Assembly (NCBI RefSeq): GCF_004006175.1
Contig: NZ_CP033219.1
Location: forward strand, 558,001-622,000
DNA length: 64,000 nucleotides
Direction: 5' to 3'
From: Parasedimentitalea marina
GTDB lineage: Bacteria; Pseudomonadota; Alphaproteobacteria; Rhodobacterales; Rhodobacteraceae
Within the stretch, counting starts at the first letter, position 1. Every line of letters begins with the position of its first letter. Positions 26,908 through 36,104 of this stretch are shown piece after piece. The notes under the pieces were generated by a model. The model saw only the letters and a list, made by a program, of their open reading frames with translations, had not been told where the DNA came from and made no database searches. Position numbers and translations under genes: made by a program.

Positions 26908-27510
26908 TTAATCGACCAGTTCGAGGTCGCTCGGACGCCATGTATTGTCAAACCAGGGCTCAAGCGGGCCGTAGAGCCTGAGGATAGTTGAAAAGCCTTT
27001 GCCGGGCATAGTTTGGATCCAATTGCCTTCCTTACCTTCTGGCGCTTCAGGGCCAAACCAGATTGTGAAAGAACCATCTTCGTTGGCAACTACATCTTTT
27101 AAAGTGCTGTCGAGCCCTGCAAGCCGCTGGTCTGTTTCCAGCATTGAGCGGTGTTGGTTGTCGTAAACCACGAAAGACCAGAAATCGTTGGCAGGAACAG
27201 GCCCCGGAAGCGTTACACTGTACGTCTTGCCTCCATCTAGGTACATTCCATCACTGTCATGCGGCGTAAAAGCGTAGACTGAACCTGTGCCTACAGAAGG
27301 CGCGGACATGGCAGGTGTAATACCCGTCGCCATGTAGTGGAACATCGTCCGATAATTGAGGTTCAAGCTTCCTGCATCTATAAACTCGTGGCTACCGCCC
27401 ACAAACGAAGTGTACCAGCCCCGATCCTCCCAGAAGAATAAGTCGCGGTCCCTCGGCTGATAGGCCATCGCTCTGGCAGTAGCGTTGCTGTCCGCAAAAT
27501 CACAAAGCTG
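26908..27510 (-). pseudogene. DUF1254/DUF1214-type protein, C-terminal part only
   Basis: The frame encodes a DUF1214 domain: NYRTMFHYMATGITPAM, YLDGGKTYSVTLPGPVPANDFWSFVVYD and a terminal NWIQTMPGKGFSTILRLYGP. Family members usually carry an N-terminal DUF1254 domain and total 400-500 residues; here only about 190-200 are left. The frame stays open rightward past the Met at 27468 to a stop near 27590, with no DUF1254 sequence. Probable truncated pseudogene. Confidence 0.68.
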
Positions 27511-27589
27511 GACGAGTTGATGCCATCGATAGAACGTCCGAGATCAGTCGCTGGCCCGTCGATATGGCCACCAAGGGTGACGCTGACTA

Positions 27590-28262
27590 CTTCCTTTTCA
27601 TTGAACGGGGCCTTCGGACGTTGGAGCCGGCCTTCTACTTACTTAGCAGCGCCCAAGCAAAGGCTGCACACAAGGACTACAGCGGAAGTGGGAATTGCCT
27701 GCCAAACAGGGTTCGCGCCACCGTCGACGTCAATGACTTCAGCATACTGACAGGTGAACCGCCGGAACCCATTTTTGCACCAGAGCCCCGACCTGTCATC
27801 TCGCAACCCAAGCCCAAATACGAGACGAGTGATTTGCGGCGAACGATTGCCCAAAAGGCCGAGTTCAATGGCAGCCGGCCACGTGCCAATTGCCACATAA
27901 CGCCGCCATTTAGAGACTTTCCGTGAAAGACCGGATTGTTAAAGGTTTGTGGCTGCTAGGTGTGTTTCATCCAGCGGCGATAAACCTGACAAGGAGGAAA
28001 GCGCGGGCAAACTGCGATGCAATGGGGATTGTTCATTAACAGACCTCGCTTGTTGCTGATGTTTGCTTCAGACATCAACTAGTAGAGGCAAGTGTCCTCA
28101 GTCGGTCCAATCCAATGAAATGCCATGGTATCGGCATGTTTCACGAAAGAGCCATTTCTATTGAAAAGGTTCGCGCTATGGTCTGGATATCAAGTCAAGT
28201 CAAGGCAAGGCAAGGCAAGGCAAGGCAATTGATTGTGTAACTGCCGCACTGCCTACGATTGT
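27590..28262. other. Noncoding stretch before the integrase
   Basis: I see no supported gene; the plus-strand frame at 27564-27926 is proline-rich and unassigned. It includes the CAAGG microsatellite at 28192-28228. Confidence 0.4.
28192..28228 (+). repeat. Pentanucleotide microsatellite (CAAGT then CAAGG)n
   Basis: TCAAGTCAAGTCAAGG is followed by four further AAGGC-phase units and ends GCAATTG. It lies 35 bp beyond the integrase stop. Such tracts change length by slippage; no reading frame crosses it. Confidence 0.75.
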
Positions 28263-29681
28263 TCAATCCTTGACCCGAAACCCTTCGGCAATAAGAAGAT
28301 TATCTACAATCTGTAAAATTTCAGTGGGGCTTCTCGGCTTCCAATAGGGAGTTTGAAATGACACCATCTCCGCAAATAGCGCCCTGATTTTCAGGCTAGT
28401 TTCATCACCATAAACTTCACGACCCCTGATTTTTTTCATGGAATGTCCCATCATATAGCCGCGGTCTTCATTACTGACACTGGCATGCCTCATCCGAGAC
28501 TCAAACCTGTGCCGCAAGCCACTGATTTTGTGATCAGGTGAAGGCAGCAAGCTGTTATCCTTGAAGAATTTCATCACCGTATCGCTGAAGCCCTCCTTTC
28601 CGCGGTAGCGGTCGAAGCCTAATGGGTTTCGCTGCAGGGCTCTTAATGCTGATCCAACTAATGGAACGGTCCTTCGAGAGGATTGGTTTTTGATCTCACG
28701 CTTATGTTCTCCATCTTCCTCGATCCTAACCAAGATGTGGGGAATTTCTGCATCCAACCTGATGGCCGAGGCGGGAAGGTCGAAAATTTCAGTTTGCCGA
28801 CAACCAGTTTCCGCACAAATAGTCAAAATGTCTCTTGCCTGAGAGTTCAAGTGACCAAGAAGGTCGCCATTGATGATGGTGCTTCGGATCCAGTTAGGAG
28901 TGAATTCAGGCTTTCTATTTGGGTCCTGGGTTTTCTCCCAAGCAGCTTTCTCAGAAAGCTTTAAGCCCAAAAATGGATTGACGTATTTGTTGACTTCCAG
29001 GTCGCTATAAAAAGTATCAATCATGGTGCGAATGTAGCCAAAGTGCTTGTTTGCATATTCGGTGCTTACTTCTCGCTGCTTCACACGGTCTTGCCAAACT
29101 CGGCGATAATCGTGCGCATCATCTTCACTGATGTCTTTCAAAGGTTTGTCGCCAATTGTCGTCGAAAAAGTCTCCGCGGCGCGCTTGTAGCGATTGTGCC
29201 AATTTCGTGCTTGCCTATAGTTCTTGCTAACTACTTTATCGGGGCACAGATCGGGCATTTTGCCAGCCACCTGGAGGAGTGTCATTTCTGGTAGCTCAAA
29301 ACCTCCCAAGTCTGCGGCAAATCTGGCCGAAACCCCATTTGGGTCCAGTTGAACTAATTTTTCGATCCGTTTGATCAGGTCATTGAGTGGCCCTTGAGCC
29401 AGCTCACTAGCCGTTTGTGGCGCGACATCGTTGGCAACAGCTAGACCAATTGTCGACTTGTATGCTGCATCGCTGCGGGGTGAGTGCCCTTGGAATGCTC
29501 TCGCTTGGAGCTCGTTTAGCCAGTCCAATCGAACTTTCTGCGCCAAGTTCTGAGCTAATGAACGGCTGTCTGTATTGAGCGATTGAGTGATATATTCCCT
29601 CTCGTGAACACTACTATATTTCTTCGGGCATCTCATCCGGAACCAATATACATTCCCCCGCAACCATAGATAACTCATCAA
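28263..29681 (-). CDS. int: Tyrosine recombinase / integrase of the tRNA-Phe island
   Basis: A 472-residue protein. The N-terminus (YLWLRGNVYWFRMRCPKKY) is the DUF6538-type segment common in alphaproteobacterial integrases; a core-binding region around residues 180-260 follows. Catalytic residues: Arg in AETGCRQTEI, Lys in REIKNQSSRRTVPL, SGLRHRFESRM for box II, His in YMMGHSMKK and the nucleophilic Tyr in REVYGDE. It starts 140 bp from attR and has a TGTATCACA box between, as expected for an integrase that recombines attL and attR. The gene appears intact. Confidence 0.93.
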   Translation of the reverse strand: MMSYLWLRGNVYWFRMRCPKKYSSVHEREYITQSLNTDSRSLAQNLAQKVRLDWLNELQARAFQGHSPRSDAAYKSTIGLAVANDVAPQTASELAQGPLNDLIKRIEKLVQLDPNGVSARFAADLGGFELPEMTLLQVAGKMPDLCPDKVVSKNYRQARNWHNRYKRAAETFSTTIGDKPLKDISEDDAHDYRRVWQDRVKQREVSTEYANKHFGYIRTMIDTFYSDLEVNKYVNPFLGLKLSEKAAWEKTQDPNRKPEFTPNWIRSTIINGDLLGHLNSQARDILTICAETGCRQTEIFDLPASAIRLDAEIPHILVRIEEDGEHKREIKNQSSRRTVPLVGSALRALQRNPLGFDRYRGKEGFSDTVMKFFKDNSLLPSPDHKISGLRHRFESRMRHASVSNEDRGYMMGHSMKKIRGREVYGDETSLKIRALFAEMVSFQTPYWKPRSPTEILQIVDNLLIAEGFRVKD

Positions 29682-29707
29682 CTCGTCCCATCGACTGTTT
29701 CACAATT

Positions 29708-29716
29708 TGTATCACA
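29708..29716 (+). promoter_or_regulatory. TGTATCACA box between integrase and attR
   Basis: Same 9-mer as the two boxes at 3791-3814 near attL, in direct orientation, 27 bp from the integrase start codon. It may serve both as an arm-type integrase site and for autoregulation. Inferred. Confidence 0.5.
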
Positions 29717-29821
29717 CAGGGCCTTCTGCGTTCCATTCAGGACGCTTAGACGCCAGTGGTTTTGTGAATAGCATCAATAGCTTGGGAGGTTGTTAAACTG
29801 GAGTTAACGTATCATTGGATC

Positions 29822-29839
29822 CCGCCCCTGGGCACCATT
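29822..29839 (+). repeat. attR: 18-bp duplicate of the tRNA-Phe 3' end
   Basis: CCGCCCCTGGGCACCATT, identical to 3696-3713. The bases to its left no longer match a tRNA, so this is the displaced end of the original gene. Confidence 0.88.
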
Positions 29840-30607
29840 TGCTTGCTGAAAACCATGTATTTTCATATGGTTGTAAGTTTTCTATGAGTTTGCATCCACC
29901 CCTGTACCCGCCCTGCTGCGTTTGATGCCAAAGGGGTTGCGCGCAATAAGTGAGCTCTACACTTCTAAGAAATTGGAGCGAGCAGATCATTGGTTTGTGA
30001 GTTCAGCGCATTTGAAATCTTGTAAGTCTTGTCGGAAGATATGTTTTGCTCACAAAGCGCCGTCACGTTCGAGTAGGCGCGCCTCACTCCAAAGACGTTT
30101 CCAGGGCTTCCTGGCAGTATACTGTTTTGGCTCAAAAGATTTGCGCACCGGGTTCAAAGATGCTTCGGTTGAAAATACTCGTTTCCCAGTGATTTGGACA
30201 GTTTCCAATTTGTCCTGCACTTGCACGAACCTGTCACGCAGGTATTCCCGAAACCGTCATTTAGGAAGCGACGCAATCGTATCATCGTCTCGCGCTGTCG
30301 ACGTTCCGCGGTGAGCCATTGCGGTCAATACTGCCACAAGCACATTTCGGCGTGAAAGCTGGCAAGCCAAGTTTCGCTGCAATTGCGTACCTAAGAACAG
30401 AGTTCTAAGAAGCGGACTTTCGATACAGGTGCGAGCTAAAAGGAGTGTCCTTGGAATCCGTGTCTGACATGGAAGTCTCCGTTGATTGGCTAGGGGAAGG
30501 GGTAACCCCGTTTGCCGCGGGACCAGACGGAGGAAGAGATGACATCGACGGGCGCTTTTTTGAATGCACTAGAACCTTCGTTCCACGTCTGAGATGTGAG
30601 AGCCCTT
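29840..30607. other. Noncoding region beyond the island, holding repeat copy A
   Basis: From attR to the end of rhaI. I see no supported gene. It contains the 234-bp segment shared with 59714-59947. Confidence 0.4.
30240..30473 (+). repeat. 234-bp dispersed direct repeat, copy A
   Basis: Colinear with 59714-59947 (constant offset 29474), with only three differences noticed (GGACTTTCG versus GAATTTTCG, and GCGAGC versus GCGGGC). Both copies begin AGGTATTCCCG and end GACATGGA; the flanks differ. There are no clear terminal inverted repeats and no intact frame. Probably a fragment of a mobile element. Confidence 0.92.
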
Positions 30608-31882
30608 TTAGACAATACCGCCACCCGCTCCGGTGATTGCTGGCCGTTTCTGGGCGACCTTTGCCCGATACTGGGACGCGCGATAGGCCGTCACGGGGCA
30701 TATTGCACCACGAGCCTCACAACGCGCCATGGCGAGAATGGGTTCAACATCGGTGCGGAACCCGTGTTTGAGTGTTGTTGTTGCCATCAGGGGATCGTTG
30801 TCGTCCTGAAAACCAGCCAGCGCCGCACGGTCCACAAGCAATGCCTGCGCATAGGCGCGCTGCACCTCCATCGCGGATACCATCAGGCTCTCAATAGGGT
30901 CGGTGACATTGTGACTTTGGTCCAGCATGTGCATGGGGTTGAAATCGGGGTTCACTTCGGCCTCGACCAGCTCGTTGAACACCAGGAACAAACGGTAAGG
31001 ATCGATGCTGCCGGTATCCAAATCATCGTCTCCGTATTTGCTGTCGTTAAAATGGAACCCGCCGAGTTTACCGAACTGTGTAAGTCGCGCGACTATCATT
31101 TCAACATTTGCATTTGGCGCGTGGTGGCCCAGATCGACCAGACATTTTGCTCTGTCGCCCGTTTGCTGCGCGATCAGCAGGTTGGTGCCCCAATCCTGCA
31201 CCACGGTGGAATAGAAGGCTGGCTCGTACATTTTGTGCTCGGTTAGCAGCGTCCAGTCGTCGGGCAGGGCGTTATAGACCTGCTTAGTGGCGTCGAGATA
31301 GCGTTCAAACTGGCGGGTGAAGTTGGTCTGACCTGGAAAGTTTGACCCGTCGCCCACCCAGATGGTCAGTGCCTTGGAACCGAGCTGCCCGCCCAGCTCG
31401 ATGCATTCGATGTTGTGGTCCACGGCCTGCTGGCGGGTCGCCGCGTCGGTATGCGAAAGTGAGCCGTATTTGTAGCTGTGGGGCTGATCGGGCTGATCCT
31501 GAAAGGTGTTTGAGTTCATCGCATCAAAGGTAAGTCCAACTTCCTCGGCCTTAGCGAGGAGATCACTGGCTGGGGCTTTATCCCAGGGAATGTGCAGCGA
31601 AACTGAGGGCGTAGCGCGGGTCAATTGTTGGATCACGCCGCAATCGTCAAGTTTGTCAAAGATATCGCGGGGTTCGCCACTGCCGGGGAAGCGCGCAAAA
31701 CGGGTGCCGCCGGTGCCGACGCCCCAACTGGGCACGGCAACGCCGTAGTTGCTAACTTTGGCTTTGATCTGGGCAATGTCGATGCCGCGCCGGTCCAAAT
31801 GTTCACCCAAGGCGTCATAGTCGGCCTTGAGGGTGGCGTGGAAACGGTCGTTGTCTTGGGCAATGATAGTATCGTTAATCAT
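30608..31882 (-). CDS. rhaI: L-rhamnose isomerase (RhaI, Pseudomonas/rhizobial type)
   Basis: A 424-residue TIM-barrel enzyme that converts L-rhamnose to L-rhamnulose in the cytoplasm. Recognisable segments are VSNYGVAVPSWGVGTGGTRF, LTEHKMYEPAFYS (metal Glu), LVDLGHHAPNANVE (Asp, His) and GGFHFNDSKYGDDDL (metal site). It belongs to the xylose-isomerase-like RhaI family, not E. coli RhaA. The start is 11 nt from the stop of the aldolase/dehydrogenase gene, in the same minus-strand operon, facing rhaR across a shared control region. Confidence 0.94.
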   Translation of the reverse strand: MINDTIIAQDNDRFHATLKADYDALGEHLDRRGIDIAQIKAKVSNYGVAVPSWGVGTGGTRFARFPGSGEPRDIFDKLDDCGVIQQLTRATPSVSLHIPWDKAPASDLLAKAEEVGLTFDAMNSNTFQDQPDQPHSYKYGSLSHTDAATRQQAVDHNIECIELGGQLGSKALTIWVGDGSNFPGQTNFTRQFERYLDATKQVYNALPDDWTLLTEHKMYEPAFYSTVVQDWGTNLLIAQQTGDRAKCLVDLGHHAPNANVEMIVARLTQFGKLGGFHFNDSKYGDDDLDTGSIDPYRLFLVFNELVEAEVNPDFNPMHMLDQSHNVTDPIESLMVSAMEVQRAYAQALLVDRAALAGFQDDNDPLMATTTLKHGFRTDVEPILAMARCEARGAICPVTAYRASQYRAKVAQKRPAITGAGGGIV

Positions 31883-31893
31883 GATCCGTTTCC

Positions 31894-33996
31894 TTAGCGG
31901 GTAAAAGACTGTACGTTGCCGGCGTCCACGTTGATTATATTGCCGGTGGATTTTGCCGACAGGTCCGAGGCCAGAAAATAGGCCGCTTCGGCGATGTCTT
32001 CGGGCAGGACCGAGCGTTTCAACAAGGATCGCTGGCGGTAGTGCTCTTCCAGTCCTTCTTTGTCTTTACCATAAGTCGAGGCGCGTTCCTTAAGCCAGTC
32101 ACCGGACCAGATTTTTGAACCTTTCAGTACTGCGTCGGGGTTCACCACATTGACGCGGATGCCCTTAGGCGCGCCCTCCAGCGCCAAGCAGCGGGCCAGG
32201 TGGATTTCTGAGGCTTTGGCAGTGCAATAGGCGGAGGCATTGGGCGAGGCAGCAAGGCCGTTTTTGGACGCGACAAAAACCAGAGCACCGCCCATATCCT
32301 GCACATTCATCACTTTGAAGGCCTCGCGACTGACGAGGAAATAGCCTGTGGACAGGATATCCATGTTCTTGTTCCACAAATCCAGACTGGTGTCTTCGAT
32401 TGGGGCCGAGCTGGCGATGCCGGCGTTTGACACAAGGATGTCGACACCGCCGAATTCTGCAGCGGCCTTGTCGAAAGCGGCGATGACAGCTGTTTCATCA
32501 GTGACGTTCATGTTCACCGTACGCACCACGTCGGCCGAGTAGCGACTGGTCAGGTTTTCAGCGGTATCTGCAAGTGCTGCGTCATCGATATCGGCCAGCA
32601 CCACACAGGCCCCATCGCGCAGGTAACGTTCAGCGGTGGCCGAGCCAATTCCGCCTGCGCCGCCGGTGACCAGCGCGACGCGGCCTGCCAGTGATTTTGG
32701 CTTGGGCATGCGTTGTAGCTTGGCCTCTTCCAGAAGCCAATATTCGATATCAAAAGCTTCCTGCTCGGGCAGTCCCTGGTATTCGGACACCGCATCGGCA
32801 CCGCGCATCACGTTGATTGCGTTGACATAGAACTCGCCCGAGATGCGGGCGGTTGCCTTGTCTTTGGCAAAGGTGATCATACCAACGCCAGGAATCAGGT
32901 AAACCACAGCATTGGGGTCGCGAATGGCCGGGCTGTCGTCTCTCTTGCAGCGTTCGAAATAGGCTTTGTATCCCTCTCGGTAATCCGCGACAGCATCAGC
33001 CAGACTCGCCAGCGTGGCGTCGATGTCGGGTTTGGCCGGGTCAAAACTCACCACCAGTGGACAAATTTTTGTGCGCAGGAAATGGTCGGGGCAGGAGGTG
33101 CCGAGGGCCGCGAGCCGTTTCATATCCTGTGCGTTGACGAATTCAAGTACTGTGTCATTGTCAGTGAAGTGGCCGACCGTATGCTGGTCGCCGGAAACCA
33201 TGCCGCGAATGGCGGGCATCAACCGAGCTGCTGCGGCGCGACGGTCATCTGCTGGCAAGCTGGAATGGAGTGCGCCACCAAAAGCCTCCTTGCCTTCGGT
33301 TTTGTGTGCAAACCAATCCATTGCTGTCTGGATGATGTCCAGCGTCAGATCATAACAGTCCTGCGCATCATCAGCCCATGTGAACAAGCCGTGGCTTTCG
33401 AGCACAACGCCTTTGGCATCTGGGTTCTCGGCGCAAAAGTCCGACAGCCACAGACCCAATTCATAGCCTGGTCTTTTCCATGGTAACCAACCGATGCTAT
33501 CGCCGAAGATCTTCTTGGTCAGTGCCTTGCTGTCTTTGGCGGCTGCAATCGCAATGATCGCGTCAGGGTGCATGTGATCGACGTGTTTTTTTGGCACATA
33601 GGCGTGCAGGGGCGTGTCGATGGAGGCTGCGCGTGGGTTCAGGTTGAAAGTGCAGTGAGGCAGGTAAGCGACCATCTCATCCTCAAACTCTACTCCACGA
33701 TAGATGTCACGCAATGCGTTCAGTTTGTTCATGTATAGGGTCGAAAAGCCATCCATCTTGATCGAGCCAACATCGCCGCCTGATCCCTTTACCCAAAGCA
33801 CTTCGACAGCTTGTCCCGTGAGCGGGTCGTCTTGCATCACCTTGGCTGATGTATTGCCGCCACCATAGTTCGTGATTCGTTTGTCCGACCCCAGAAGGTT
33901 GGATCGATAGAGCAGTTTTTCAGGTTCGTTCATACCTTTGGCTCGGGTCGCATCCCACTTGTTTTCAAGGCGTTGGCTTTGGGTGGCGTCGGGCAT
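31894..33996 (-). CDS. rhaD: Bifunctional rhamnulose-1-phosphate aldolase / lactaldehyde-type short-chain dehydrogenase
   Basis: A 700-residue fusion. The N-terminal 420 residues are a class-II aldolase (NYGGGNTSAKV, LWVKGSGGD, HVDHMHPDAIIAIA zinc site) that splits L-rhamnulose-1-phosphate into DHAP and L-lactaldehyde. The C-terminal 260 are an SDR with VTGGAGGIGSATA and SAYCTAKASEIH (Tyr-Lys), presumably oxidising lactaldehyde. This fusion is known from rhizobial and roseobacter rha loci. The frame is open to 34017, but GGAG 6 nt before the ATG at 33996 makes that the likely start. First gene of the minus-strand rhaDI operon. Confidence 0.93.
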   Translation of the reverse strand: MPDATQSQRLENKWDATRAKGMNEPEKLLYRSNLLGSDKRITNYGGGNTSAKVMQDDPLTGQAVEVLWVKGSGGDVGSIKMDGFSTLYMNKLNALRDIYRGVEFEDEMVAYLPHCTFNLNPRAASIDTPLHAYVPKKHVDHMHPDAIIAIAAAKDSKALTKKIFGDSIGWLPWKRPGYELGLWLSDFCAENPDAKGVVLESHGLFTWADDAQDCYDLTLDIIQTAMDWFAHKTEGKEAFGGALHSSLPADDRRAAAARLMPAIRGMVSGDQHTVGHFTDNDTVLEFVNAQDMKRLAALGTSCPDHFLRTKICPLVVSFDPAKPDIDATLASLADAVADYREGYKAYFERCKRDDSPAIRDPNAVVYLIPGVGMITFAKDKATARISGEFYVNAINVMRGADAVSEYQGLPEQEAFDIEYWLLEEAKLQRMPKPKSLAGRVALVTGGAGGIGSATAERYLRDGACVVLADIDDAALADTAENLTSRYSADVVRTVNMNVTDETAVIAAFDKAAAEFGGVDILVSNAGIASSAPIEDTSLDLWNKNMDILSTGYFLVSREAFKVMNVQDMGGALVFVASKNGLAASPNASAYCTAKASEIHLARCLALEGAPKGIRVNVVNPDAVLKGSKIWSGDWLKERASTYGKDKEGLEEHYRQRSLLKRSVLPEDIAEAAYFLASDLSAKSTGNIINVDAGNVQSFTR

Positions 33997-34064
33997 CATC
34001 GTCTCCATCAACAGCAATTTGTCTTCATTTGCTTGCGACTAGGCTGGCTTGCAGATTTGATTAA

Positions 34065-34135
34065 GTCAATCACAAACGCTCAAAATCAATCAGGTTAAGC
34101 TAATGAATGACTGAAAATGACATTTAGTGATTGAC
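34065..34135. promoter_or_regulatory. Divergent rha control region with a 9-bp inverted repeat
   Basis: GTCAATCAC at 34065-34073 and its exact inverse GTGATTGAC at 34127-34135 lie 53 bp apart in the 190-bp spacer between rhaD and rhaR. TCAATCA occurs again at 34086-34092. The repeat pair between divergent operons is a good candidate operator for the DeoR-type repressor RhaR, perhaps by looping. No experimental support is visible. Confidence 0.6.
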
Positions 34136-34186
34136 AGGTAGCGACGACTCGCTCCACCTTATGAAAACCAAAACGGAGAATTACCG

Positions 34187-34990
34187 ATGCACGAGAAAGA
34201 CAGACACAGGGTTATTTTATCGGCAGTGCAAGACCGGTCAGTGGTGACGGTTGCCGATCTGTGTGTGCTGACAAGCGCGTCCGAGGCAACGGTGCGCCGT
34301 GATATCGGGACGCTGGATGGGCAGGGCAAGTTGCGCCGTGTGCGTGGCGGGGCTGAGGCGTTAATGACAACGCCGTTTGTCGGTCTAGCCGGTCGGCCGT
34401 TTTCCTATAACGAAACAATCAACAGTGTTGAAAAGCAGGCCATAGCCAAGGCCGCTGTTGAGCTGTGCTCGGATGGGGAGCCGATCATCATCAACGGCGG
34501 TACGACGACGTTTCAGATGGTGCATCCGTTAGCGTCGCTGCAGATGCAGGTCTTTACCAACTCGTTCCCGATTGCCGAACATCTTCTGAAAAACAGCCGT
34601 AACACAGTGTTGCTATCCGGCGGTGTGATCTACCGCGAGCAGAACATCATCCTGTCGCCGTTCGACAATGATGTGACGCGCAACTTTTATGCCAAGCGCA
34701 TGTTCATGGGCGCGCAGGGGATTGGTCCGCTGGGACTGATGGAGCAGGACCCACTGTTGATACAGGCAGAGCAAAAACTGATTGGCCAGGCCGAGGAACT
34801 GGTGGTGCTGGTCGATAGTTCAAAATTCGCCAACCGATCCAGCCTGATCCTATGCCCACTGAACCGGATTACCACGATCATTACGGATGACGGCATCGAT
34901 GACCGCACGGCGGCGATGCTTGAAGCAGCGGATGTGAACCTGATCATCGCGCCGACCAACGGGGCGCAAAAAGAAGGGGCAGTGTCTTAA
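34187..34990 (+). CDS. rhaR: DeoR-family repressor of rhamnose genes
   Basis: A 267-residue protein with an N-terminal DeoR winged helix-turn-helix (VTVADLCVLTSASEATVRRD, LDGQGKLRRVRGGAE) and a C-terminal DeoRC sugar-phosphate-binding domain (NGGTTTFQM, FMGAQGI, VVLVDSSKFANRSS). In rhizobial rha loci this regulator heads the transport operon and represses until rhamnose metabolism starts. It is divergent from rhaD and 37 nt upstream of rhaS. GGAG lies 9 nt before the ATG. Confidence 0.92.
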   Translation: MHEKDRHRVILSAVQDRSVVTVADLCVLTSASEATVRRDIGTLDGQGKLRRVRGGAEALMTTPFVGLAGRPFSYNETINSVEKQAIAKAAVELCSDGEPIIINGGTTTFQMVHPLASLQMQVFTNSFPIAEHLLKNSRNTVLLSGGVIYREQNIILSPFDNDVTRNFYAKRMFMGAQGIGPLGLMEQDPLLIQAEQKLIGQAEELVVLVDSSKFANRSSLILCPLNRITTIITDDGIDDRTAAMLEAADVNLIIAPTNGAQKEGAVS

Positions 34991-35027
34991 GCGTTGTCCA
35001 AAATGCAACCACTCCAGGGAGGAAACC

Positions 35028-36023
35028 ATGAGTGTATTCAAGAAAGCAATGGCATCTGCGGCCATTGCAGCAACCATGTTCGCAGCGCCAGTTATGGCGG
35101 AAGACAACATGCGCATTGCGCTGGTGGTCAAGGCTCTGGGCATTGGCTTCTTCGAAGCCGCCGCTAAGGGGGCTGAAGAAGCTGCTACTGAACTGGGCGG
35201 TGTCGAAATTATTTATACCGGTCCAACGGATACAACGGCCGAAGGGCAGATCGAGGTGATCAATGCTCTGATTGCGCAGAATGTAGATGCAATTGCAATC
35301 TCGGCCAACGACACCGACGCATTGGTGCCAGCGCTGAAGAAGGCGATGAGCCGTGGCATTACTGTGATCAGTTGGGACAGTGGCGTAGCTTCAGATGGCC
35401 GTCAGATGCACCTGAACCCATCGTCCAATCCGTTGATCGGTAACATGATCATCAAACTTGCTGCTGATCACTTGCCGGATGGTGGTGATGTTGCAGTTCT
35501 GTCCGCCACGGCCACTGCAACAAACCAGAATATCTGGATCGACGAAATGAACAAAGTGACAGGTGAATACTCAGGGATCAACGTCGTCGCGACGGTATAT
35601 GGTGATGACTTGGCAGATAAATCTTACCGCGAAGCACAAGGCCTCATGGCCAGCTATCCTAACCTGAAAGCAATCATTGCCCCTACAACAGTGGGCATCG
35701 TTGCTGCGGCACAAGCCGTGACTGACGCCGGTAAAATCGGTGAGATCAATGTGACTGGTCTGGCCCTGCCGTCAGAAATGGCGGGTCATATCGAGAGCGG
35801 TGCGTCTAAATCCTTCGCGATCTGGAACCCGATCGATCTGGGCTATGCGGCAACGATGATCGCCTACAATCTGGCCAAAGGCACTGCAACAGCAGAAGCT
35901 GGAAAGTCCATTCCGATGGGCCGCATGGGCGAAGTTGCGTTAGACGGTAACAGTGAAGGTGCTATGGCGGACCCGTTTGTCTATGACGCCAGCAATATCG
36001 ACGCCTTCAAGTCGATCTTCTAA
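35028..36023 (+). CDS. rhaS: Rhamnose ABC transporter, periplasmic binding protein
   Basis: A 331-residue RbsB-type sugar-binding protein with a 24-residue signal peptide (MSVFKKAMASAAIAATMFAA, cleavage after PVMA). The body has the family features KALGIGFFEAAAKGAEEAA, INALIAQNVDAIAISANDTDAL and AIIAPTTVGIVAAAQA. It delivers rhamnose to RhaPQ/RhaT. AGGGAGG lies 8 nt before the ATG. Confidence 0.92.
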   Translation: MSVFKKAMASAAIAATMFAAPVMAEDNMRIALVVKALGIGFFEAAAKGAEEAATELGGVEIIYTGPTDTTAEGQIEVINALIAQNVDAIAISANDTDALVPALKKAMSRGITVISWDSGVASDGRQMHLNPSSNPLIGNMIIKLAADHLPDGGDVAVLSATATATNQNIWIDEMNKVTGEYSGINVVATVYGDDLADKSYREAQGLMASYPNLKAIIAPTTVGIVAAAQAVTDAGKIGEINVTGLALPSEMAGHIESGASKSFAIWNPIDLGYAATMIAYNLAKGTATAEAGKSIPMGRMGEVALDGNSEGAMADPFVYDASNIDAFKSIF

Positions 36024-36104
36024 GCTCTCATGTGTGGTCCGGTAAGCTACCTTGTGCTGGGCCACACACTTTATGATCCAATTACAAAGCCGAGAAGAGC
36101 TGAA

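Larger units (their letters stand above)
3696..29839. mobile_element. Integrative genomic island in the 3' end of tRNA-Phe
   Basis: The 18-bp string CCGCCCCTGGGCACCATT ends tRNA-Phe (3696-3713) and recurs in direct orientation at 29822-29839. A tyrosine integrase (28263-29681) lies just inside the right repeat, and TGTATCACA motifs lie inside both ends. The content between them is accessory: an IS element, truncated genes, DNA methyltransferase, HUH replication-type protein, AAA+ ATPase and candidate defence operons. This is the classic layout of a tRNA-targeted integrative element. No conjugation genes are visible, so it is either mobilised in trans or decayed. Boundaries are well supported; present mobility is unknown. 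Confidence 0.9.

Noticed and set aside
27564..27926. Plus-strand 120-codon frame right of the DUF1214 fragment
   Set aside because: Proline-rich, unassigned, no ribosome site; not enough support.
28192..28228. CAAGG repeats as a possible CRISPR-like or iteron array
   Set aside because: Simple contiguous pentanucleotide slippage tract with no spacers.
29922..30314. Plus-strand 130-codon frame after attR
   Set aside because: Runs into the dispersed repeat and is Ser/Arg/Cys-rich; looks noncoding.
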